DNA from: Plantago ovata
Lineage: Eukaryota > Streptophyta > Magnoliopsida > Lamiales > Plantaginaceae
Direction: 5' to 3'
Assembly (NCBI GenBank): GCA_028274465.1
Contig: CM051455.1
Location: 75,812,489 to 75,876,488, forward strand
Length of the DNA stretch: 64,000 bases
A program made the translations under genes and the position numbers. Under the pieces are notes generated by a model, which searched no databases, was not told the origin of the DNA, and was given only the letters and a program-made list of their open reading frames with translations. Below, piece by piece: positions 57,239 to 64,000 of the stretch (the first letter of the stretch is position 1; every line of letters begins with the position of its first letter).

Positions 57239-58122
57239 TGTAACGACCCGACACATTAATGGGCCGAGACCCGGCCCAACGGGCCGGCGAGGTTACTCAT
57301 GGGCGCTCTCCGGGGTGATATGCTGGCCCCACAGACCAACACAGGTTCTAATCCGCGCACTTTGTCCTCACTCCTGCGCGCACCAGGAACTTCCCAGTGG
57401 GTACCAATCCGGCCGGCGTGGTTACTCATGGGCGCTCTCCGGGGTGATATGCTGGCCCCACAGACCAACACAGGTTCTAATCCGCGCACTTTGTCCTCAC
57501 TCGTGCGCGCACCGGGAACTTCCCAGTGGGTCACCCATCCTAGAATTGCTCCAGAGCAAGCACGCTTAACTTTGAAGTTCTTCTAGGTGGATTCCCGAAA
57601 AGAAAGGTGCACCTTGATGGTATGAGTAGCGTTCTCAACCCTTTTAAGCCTCTGAAATCTAGGGCGTTACAATCACCCCCTCTTAAATTGCACAACGTCC
57701 TCGTTGCACGCTGTCCCGAGACCAACCATCCGTGCAGGATTCTAGAGGTGGCCCCTCCAGGCTCAAGAGGTGGCTCCCACCGTCGATACGGTGTAGCACT
57801 TTGCCCCGGATGGCACTTAGTTCCTGCAGTTCCGGATAGTCCCGCTCTGATACCACTTGTAACGACCCGACCAATCCGGCCGGCGTGGTTACTCATGGGC
57901 GCTCTCCGGGGTGATATGCTGGCCCCACAGACCAACACAGGTTCTAATCCGCGCACTTTGTCCTCACTCGTGCGCGCACCGGGAACTTCCCAGTGGGTCA
58001 CCCATACTAGAATTGCTCCAGAGCAAGCACGCTTAACTTTGAAGTTCTTCTAGGTGGATTCCCGAAAAGAAAGGTGCACCTTGATGGTATGAGTAGCGTT
58101 CTCAACCCTTTTAAGCCTCTGA
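57239..58122 (-). mobile_element. Cassandra-like copy 1 (minus strand)
   Basis: The 3' LTR is 57239-57671 (433 bp, enlarged by an internal duplication of about 125 bp: the CCGGGGTGATATGCTGG block occurs twice). The internal region is 57672-57857, with a purine tract (complement of CCCCCTCTTAAAT) and a primer site complementary to TGGTATCAGAGC at about 57844-57855. The 5' LTR is 57858-58122, truncated: its last bases before the junction stop within the CCTCTGA motif and lack the usual TGTAACGCC start. Confidence 0.85.
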
Positions 58123-58296
58123 GGCCACCTCTAGAATCCTGCACGGATGGTTGGTCTCGGGACAGCGCGCAACAAGGACGTTGCGCAATTTAAGAGGGGG
58201 TGATTGTAACGCCCCAGATTTCAGAAGCTTAAAAGGGTTGAGAACGCTACTCATACTAACAAGGTGCATCTTTCTTTTCGGGAATCCACCTAGAAG

Positions 58297-58362
58297 AACT
58301 TCAAAGTTAAGCGTGCTTGCTCTGGAACAATTCTAGGATGGGTGACCCACTGGGAAGTTCCT
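58297..58362 (+). promoter_or_regulatory. 5S-rRNA-like Pol III promoter in the Cassandra-like 5' LTR
   Basis: AAGTTAAGCGTGCTTG (A-box region) and GGATGGGTGACCCACTGGGA (C-box region), about 30 bp apart, match plant 5S rRNA internal control elements. In Cassandra these drive Pol III transcription. Other copies in the unit are at about 58787-58851 (plus), 57515-57580 (minus) and 57986-58045 (minus). Confidence 0.85.
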
Positions 58363-58786
58363 GGTGCGCGCACGAGTGAGGACAAAGTGCGCGGATTAGA
58401 ACCCGTGTTGGTCTGTGGAGCCAGCATATCACCCCGGAGAGCGCCCATAAGTAACCTTGCCGGCCCGTTGGGCTGGGTCTCGGCCCGTTAGTGGGCCGGG
58501 TCGTTACAAGTGGTATCAGAGCGGGACTATCCGGAACTGCAGGAACTAAGTGCCATCCGGGGCAAAGTGCTACACCGCATTGACGGTGGGAGCCACCTCT
58601 TGAGCCTGGAGGGGCCACCTCTAGAATCCTGCACGGATGGTTGGTCTCGGGACAGCGCGCAACGAGGACGTTGCGCAATTTAAGAGGGGGTGATTGTAAC
58701 GCCCCAGATTTCAGAGGCTTAAAAGGGTTGAGAACGCTACTCATACCAACAAGGTGCACCTTTCTTTTCGGGAATCCACCTATAAG

Positions 58787-58851
58787 AACTTCAGAGTTAA
58801 GTGTGCTTGCTCTGGAGCAATTCTAGGATGGGTGACCCACTGGGAAGTTCC
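58787..58851 (+). promoter_or_regulatory. 5S-rRNA-like Pol III promoter in the Cassandra-like 3' LTR
   Basis: The same arrangement as at 58297, with GAGTTAAGTGTGCTTG (two changes) and an intact C-box region. Confidence 0.8.
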
Positions 58852-59003
58852 CGGTGCGCGCACGAGTGAGGACAAAGTGCGCGGATTAGAACCCATGTTG
58901 GTCTGTGGGGCCAGCATATCACCCCGGAGAGCGCCCATCAGTAACCTTGCCGGCCCGTTGGGCTGGGTCTCGGCCCGTTAGTGGGCCGGGTCGTTACACT
59001 TAT

Positions 59004-59158
59004 GACCATCATAATATATCATTTGCACTGGCCAGTGACTTTACCAACACAACTATGCAGACTATGAGCAGTACTCTCCTGTGCTACACTTGAGAGATGA
59101 ATCCTTCACAGAATCACTTATCATCCCCATTTGTATGTAGCCATAATCCTGGATCGTG
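59004..59158 (-). mobile_element. 5' LTR of element B, segment 3 (truncated)
   Basis: The last piece of B's LTR includes the palindrome CACTGGCCAGTG at 59026-59037. Similarity stops at 59158, where a plus-strand LTR of a related subfamily begins. About 640 bp of the LTR start are missing. Confidence 0.88.
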
Positions 59159-60880
59159 TTCGAGGAGGATTCCGAACAATGGAAGTACCCATGGGATACT
59201 CCCATCGATGTATACTCTACACCGAGGTGTCTATGGGAACCGGAGTTGTCGAAGCGATGCCATTCGTCCTTAGGCTCACCAGGACTTTATCATCACATTT
59301 GTTGCCCCATGTCTTTGGGGGGGATCCAATGCACGCTCTGAATAAGCAGCCTACTACGGCCCTTCTAGGATCATGGCTATATTACAAATGTGGATGATAA
59401 GTGTTCCTCGAGAGAATTCATCTCTCATGTGTAGCATTGGAGTGAACTGCTCATAGTCGTCATAGTTATGTTGGTAAAGTCGTTGGCCAACGCATGGATA
59501 TATTATGATTGTCATAGTTATATCCACTTAACCAAACAACTCTCTGAGACGCCATGAATGTATTATTGGGAGAGACACTTCATCGATCCTAGATGCATTT
59601 GAGTCAGTCAGGTGAAAGGACCTTACCATTGCCGCATTGAGTGCGACAGACTTCCTCAACGAAAGGTGGTTTTGAGGTCTCCCTCAAAGATCCTCATGTA
59701 TTAACATTGCAAATGGAATTGTCTGAGAATTCCATAAATGCCTAGTCGTCTTGTCTAGCTTAATACACTGAGGCACTATGGGTCACACTATATGATGGTC
59801 TGGCTTGTCCATAATACAATAGGAAGAATTATAATTAACTTGTTTAATTATAATTGTTTGTGGCATATTTAATATTTTGAATATTAATTATAGATATATA
59901 TATTAATTATGTATTAATATATTAATTGTATTTTCAGAATACAATTATAGGTTAATTGAAAGGATGTATTAATTGAATTAATATATGCACTTGGGCAAGA
60001 TTTAAATTAGATTTAAATTGCCACTATTACACATATATGTGTGTCCCAAAATGTGGGAACCTTCCCATAGCGTCGGCCGTGTATGGTGATTGGAGAAGGA
60101 GTTTTCTCCTTCTCCAAATAAAACATGTGTGTAATAGAATTTCCTAATTGAATTTTGAATCAATTAGGAGTTGCGAAAAACATTACCTAATTAGAGTTTG
60201 GAACATAAAAGGTAAAGGCTTAAATTGTGCAATAAGAATTAGAATTCTTATTCCTTTCAGGATTCTATTGGCTTCTAAAGACTTCAAATAGAAACTATAA
60301 ATAGAGGGTATTAGAGAGCTGGAAATTCATTCCTAAGATCATAATTTCGTGCTCCTGTGTTCCAGGAAAAAGCTCTCCCTCTTCTGCACCCATGCCGCCA
60401 TTGCCACCTTCCTACGAACTACGTTGGGTTTGATTCTTTTGAAGATAGGTAGGCAGCCTTGAGCACAACCCCATGAACCATCCACCATCCATCTATGGAT
60501 ATCAAGGTTATGTATTCTAAGTTATTATATTGTTTATATACTAACTTTTGTCTTGCAGAAAGAATTCCCGAGTGTAGATTTTCTACACTGCGAAACGATT
60601 TTGTAAAATCAATTCCCGCTTCGTTAGGAAATATTTTGAGGTGATTCCAGTTGGAGAATTCTCCAGACTCATTGAAATACTTTGGTGCAAAAGGCAATCA
60701 AAATCGACGAAACCTGTCAATGCTCTGCCGAACGGAATCAGGAGATTCACAGGTTTGTCTGACAAACTCTTATCTGATATTAATATACGTAGATAGATAA
60801 TCAATTGGCTTGCTTGTTAAGAAAATTTTGAAATTCCGTTGCGCTACCTTAGAGGTACATCTTGACCATATTTTCTAACA
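59159..60880 (+). mobile_element. LTR F: diverged Angela-like LTR, 5' truncated
   Basis: A plus-strand LTR roughly 20% diverged from the others. It begins mid-LTR at the junction with B and ends TTTTCTAACA at 60880. It keeps the palindrome in altered form (CGTTGGCCAACG, 59481-59492), the AT-rich hairpin series (59827-59983) and a TATAAATA box at 60296-60303. It abuts G3 gag, into which it or its parent element inserted. Confidence 0.85.
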
Positions 60881-61384
60881 CATAGAAATGAGTTCAGGAA
60901 CAAGAGAACTCCTCCTCCTCCTAGAAGGTACGAGAAGTACACAGAGCTTAATAGGCCAAGATCTGAGATCTTGAGCACTATTATATCAAGAAGGATGGAC
61001 GTGGATTGGCCCGACCTCATGTTGGAGTTCCGGAAGAATAAAAATTGGGAAAAGTTTTTCCATTTTCACAAAGGTAGAGGACATACCACCGATGAATGTG
61101 TTAACCCCAAAACTGAAATCGAGAATCTAGTGCGCCCAGAGAAATTGGTTAACTACATTCATCGGGAGGAACCCATCCATCAACCTATCCATCACATCAC
61201 CCCCGAACCACGAAGGGAACCTTCGTCCTTCCTCCGCCACCTCTTCCTCCTCCGGAGGGCGAGCGACATTGAGATTATGGAAGAGAAGCGAACTTTTAGA
61301 GTAGACCCATCCATAGAAGAATTCTTACTATTTCTGAAGGACCGGCGGGAGGAGATAGTCGCAAGGCTAGAGAAAGAACCGTGA
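60881..61384 (+). pseudogene. G3 gag C-terminal fragment
   Basis: Open from the junction: NEFRNKRTPPPPRRYEKYTELNRP, then the His/Cys knuckle variant FHKGRGHTTDEC near 61065-61100, then a segment leading to protease. It is homologous to G1 at about 19545-19850. The frame ends at a TGA at 61382-61384, and the homologous reading continues in other frames. Confidence 0.82.
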
Positions 61385-61411
61385 ACGACATTACCGTGAC
61401 AGATCCGAAGT

Positions 61412-61810
61412 ATGGACAAGTTGCGCCGTAGGGAAACCAACATGATTTCCTTTGATGATAGTGAACTTCCTCTGAGGCATGCCGGAGGAGGGGACACTCA
61501 AGATCCAAGTGTTCCTTTGGTAGTTTCTCTTGATATTTTTTGCTATGAAGTCCCAAAGGTCCTAGTAGATACCGGAAGCTCAACCAATCTCATTTTCACA
61601 AGCACTCTCAAAAAGATGAAAATTGACCCGAGGGAAGGATTCATGAAAGAAGTGGTGAGCACCCTAGTAGGGTTCGGAGGACAGCCGATAATGCCCCTCG
61701 GAAGTTTGGTCCTAACAATATCTATGGGCAAGGATCCTTTCAGAGTAACAAAGTCGGTTACATTCTTGGTAGTCGACATTCCTTTCGACTATTATGTGGT
61801 AATAGGGTGA
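61412..61810 (+). pseudogene. G3 aspartic protease
   Basis: The frame reads TNMISFDDSELPLRHAGGG, then VDTGSSTNLIFTSTL with the catalytic Asp (near 61567) and LVGFGGQPIMPLGS (near 61665). It stops at a TGA at 61808-61810 (VVIG then stop), where G1 has an open reading. The protease would process Gag-Pol. Confidence 0.85.
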
Positions 61811-61945
61811 CCTGCATTTTTACAATTCAAGGCCGTTGTCTCAACCGTCCACAACCGCATGAAGTTTGCTTGCGACGATGGAGCCGTAGGGCAAGAGATT
61901 GGAAACATAAGAGAGGCGAGGGAATGATATACTCTTTCCGCAAGT

Positions 61946-62578
61946 GTGACCTTGAGCGCACGTTTCGCCCTAGGAGACAGGGATTCGGAAGCAAGAGTTA
62001 ATACTTTTTACTCCATCCGAGCGACATGGACTCGAAGGAAATCTAAAAAGCCTAGTCCGATATTAAGGCGAAGAAAAGCGGTCCGGAGGAAAGAACAAAG
62101 TTTAGCAGTGGCAGAGGTAAAAGTGCTCGAAGAGTACAAAGTAATTCCTCCCATCCCTCCGACCTCAAAGAAGAAAGCATTCTTTGAAGAAAACAAGATT
62201 GAAGCAAAAGAGTCTTTGGAAGAAATACAAGTTGTAGAAGGGTCCTCCGACATGGTCACAAGGATAGGAACAGAGATGACTGCCGAGGTACGAATGAAGG
62301 TCATCCAATGCCTTAGAGACAACAATGACGATTTTGCATGGAGTACAAAGGATCTCAAGGGGATTGACCCTAGGGTCGCGGTTCACCGTTTGAACTTAGA
62401 TCCCAAGATCACCCATATTCGCGAGAAGCGAAGAGACTTTGGTCCGGAGGACAACGTCATTATTGAGGCTGAGGTCCAGAGGCTATTGAAGGCAGGGCAC
62501 ATCAAGGAAGTGAGATACTCCGATTGGGTTTGCAATCTCGTCCTAGTAGAAAAGGGCGAAGGGAAATGGAGAATGTGA
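61946..62578 (+). pseudogene. G3 reverse transcriptase N-terminal part
   Basis: A linker (TRRKSKKPSPILRRRK, ENKIEAKESLEEIQVVEGSS) leads to the RT start (HIREKRRDFGPEDN, LLKAGHIKEVRYSDWVCNLV). The frame ends with a TGA at 62576-62578 after KWRM, inside the RT fingers. The same frame then reads NNFTRLNKF. Confidence 0.86.
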
Positions 62579-63970
62579 AACAACTTCACTCGCCTCAACA
62601 AGTTTTGTCCGAAGGATCCCTATCCCCTTCCTAGAATTGATCAACTCGTAGACTCCACCGCCGGATGTGCACTACTTAGATTCATGGATGCCTACCAAGG
62701 CTTTTATGAAATCAATATGGCAAAGGACGACGTGCCTAAGACAACCTTCTTTGCCAATGGCAACGTCTACTACTTCAACGTCATGCCTTTCGGACTCAAT
62801 AACACGGGAGCGACTTACCAATGCCGAGTGAACAAGATGTTCAAGGAAGAGATCGGAAAAACCATGGAGGTTTATGTTGACGACATGCTAGTGAAGAGCA
62901 AGACAGAGGACCAACATGTTGAGCATCTCACTAAATGCTTCGCGGTCCTGAATAAGTATGGCATGAAGCTCAATCCGGAAAAGTGCACGTTTGGTGTCAA
63001 GGGATGCAAGTTCCTTGGTTACGTAATGACCGAGAGGGGAATAGAATCACATCCAGAAAAGATCAAATCCATCCTCAACCGACCACAACCAAGGACACTC
63101 AATGAGGTACAACAATTAGTTGGAAAATCCATCGCCCTAAGCCGTTTAATCTCAAGATCGGCTGAGAAGAACTTGCCCTTCTTCAAGGTCCTAAGCAAGA
63201 GTAATCAGTTCGAGTGGACAGAGGAATGTGAAGAGGCTTTTGAAAAGCTAAAGCAATACTTGTTGTCGCCACCTTTGCTATCCAAGCCAGTGGACGGAGA
63301 ACCATTATACTTGTACCTTGCGACCACTCCGGAGGCGGTAAGTTCTGTCCTAGTACGGATCCAAGGGAAAGATCATATTCCAATATATTATTTGAGCAAG
63401 GCGCTCACTGTTGCGGAGAAAAGATACTTGGACATTGAAAGATTGTCATTTGCCTTGGTCTACACCGCAAGGAGGCTCAAACCATATTTTGGTGCACATA
63501 AGGTGATTGTCTTAACAATCCAACCTCTCAAGCAAGTCCTAGGGCGACCGGAAATGAGCGGAAGACTAGCAAGATGGGCAATTGAGCTTAGTGAGTTCAA
63601 TATCGACTACCAAGCTCCATTAGCCAAAAAAGCTCAAGTCCTAGTGGATTTCTTGGCTGAGTACCTCGCCAAGGACCCTATGGACGTTGACCCAAAGAAA
63701 GCAAAATATGATTCAACTATGATGATCGTCTCCCAAGGACCACAAGTCAGCGAACATTTCAATGTCCTAGAAGCGGCACTGAGAGGATTCAAGGAACTAG
63801 CCAAGGCTAGTAGGGAAATTGACATGTCCAATGCCGAGGATGCTATGCTCTATCGTCCTGAGACCAACGACCGAAAGGAAGTGTATACCCCAGTCACATG
63901 TTTCTTCTCAACGATGTGGCCATGGAAGAAACAAATTCTCAGATCATCGTCCAAGGACCAAAACTCGTGA
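62579..63970 (+). pseudogene. G3 reverse transcriptase and RNase H
   Basis: After the TGA the reading stays open to 63970. RT has RFMDAYQGFYEINM (near 62685), MPFGLNNTGATYQ (near 62785) and YVDDMLVKSK (near 62875). The connection and first RNase H follow (FEKLKQYLLSPPLLS, LARWAIELSEFNIDYQAPLAKKAQVLVDFLAEY). The last roughly 100 codons are the spacer before the second RNase H. Catalytic Asp residues of RT are intact, but the protein as a whole is interrupted. Confidence 0.88.
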
Positions 63971-64000
63971 CAGAGGGTCCGGAGGAAACAACAAAAAGGT

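Larger units (their letters stand above)
57239..58998. mobile_element. Inverted dimer of a Cassandra-like TRIM
   Basis: A 1760-bp unit with ends TGTAACGACCCG and CGGGTCGTTACA, flanked by CTTAT on both sides. It contains a minus-strand copy (57239-58122) and a plus-strand copy (58119-58998) fused head to head. Each has LTRs with 5S-rRNA-like sequence, a tRNA-Met-type primer site and a purine tract, and no coding capacity, which is the definition of Cassandra TRIMs. The two 3' LTR ends face outward. Confidence 0.85.
58119..58998 (+). mobile_element. Cassandra-like copy 2 (plus strand) with extra internal fragment
   Basis: The complete copy has 5' LTR 58205-58508 (304 bp), internal region 58509-58694 with primer site TGGTATCAGAGC at about 58511, purine tract TTAAGAGGGGGTGAT, and 3' LTR 58695-58998 (304 bp). 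In front of it, 58119-58204 is a second copy of the end of the internal region joined to copy 1. The LTR pair differs at few sites. Confidence 0.88.
60881..64000 (+). mobile_element. G3: decayed Tat-like Ty3/gypsy element, truncated by LTR F and the window end
   Basis: Gag end, protease, RT and RNase H in the same order as G1 and closely related to it throughout, with several stops and frameshifts. The left edge is the end of LTR F, and the right edge is the window end before the second RNase H and integrase. No LTR of G3 is visible. Confidence 0.88.

Noticed and set aside
58297..58362. A true 5S rRNA gene
   Set aside because: Only the internal control regions match; the rest of the 120-nt gene is replaced by LTR sequence, and it is framed by TRIM LTR ends and a primer site.
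57299..58826. Frames of 60-153 codons in the Cassandra-like unit
   Set aside because: TRIMs are non-coding; the frames are mirror images of each other across the inverted copies and run through LTR and primer-site sequence.

Overview
This window is plant nuclear DNA made almost entirely of nested LTR retrotransposons. I found no host protein gene, tRNA or rRNA gene. The evidence is Ty1/copia and Ty3/gypsy polyproteins with plant-type domain orders, initiator-tRNA-Met-type primer sites, 5-bp target duplications, a Cassandra-type TRIM carrying 5S-rRNA-like sequence, and 1-2 kb plant-style LTRs with TATA boxes. It looks like intergenic or pericentromeric heterochromatin of a flowering plant. I cannot name the species.

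Layout. (1) 1-7033: element C, plus strand, a copia element resembling the Angela/BARE lineage. Its 5' end lies outside the window, a solo LTR (D, 2372-4384) is inserted in its pol, and its 3' LTR is 4937-7033. (2) 7034-11440: element E, minus strand, a SIRE-like copia interrupted by C. (3) 11440-59158: element B, minus strand, Angela-like, opened by later insertions. Inside B's reverse transcriptase sits element A (12387-39041), same family and orientation, flanked by GGACC. An unequal crossover between the RNase H regions of A and B left a tandem duplication (11650-17033 plus 30897-31148). The duplicated LTR was then hit by G1 (17034-30891), a young Tat-like gypsy element with a second RNase H and a spliced antisense gene. 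B's 5' LTR was hit by G2 (44970-56812), a chromodomain gypsy element, and by an inverted Cassandra-like dimer (57239-58998). (4) 59159-60880: F, the distal part of a diverged Angela-like LTR on the plus strand, abutting G3 (60881-64000), a decayed Tat-like gypsy element cut by the window end.

Relative order from nesting: E before C before D; B before A, A before the duplication, the duplication before G1; B before G2 and the Cassandra unit. G1 and G2 each have LTR pairs about 98-99% identical by eye, so they are young. No element in the window is fully coding-intact. G1 is closest: one frame from gag to integrase with two stop codons.

The most unusual signals are RNA- or DNA-structural. Both Angela-like leaders carry a four-unit hairpin array with compensatory stem changes. 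Both copies have a UAG between gag and pol in the loop of a perfect 9-bp hairpin. The LTRs carry a run of small hairpins and a palindrome that changes sequence between copies but stays palindromic. G1 carries a three-exon antisense gene with its own TATA box and a hairpin-repeat array upstream. The Cassandra-like unit is an inverted dimer bounded by a single 5-bp target duplication.
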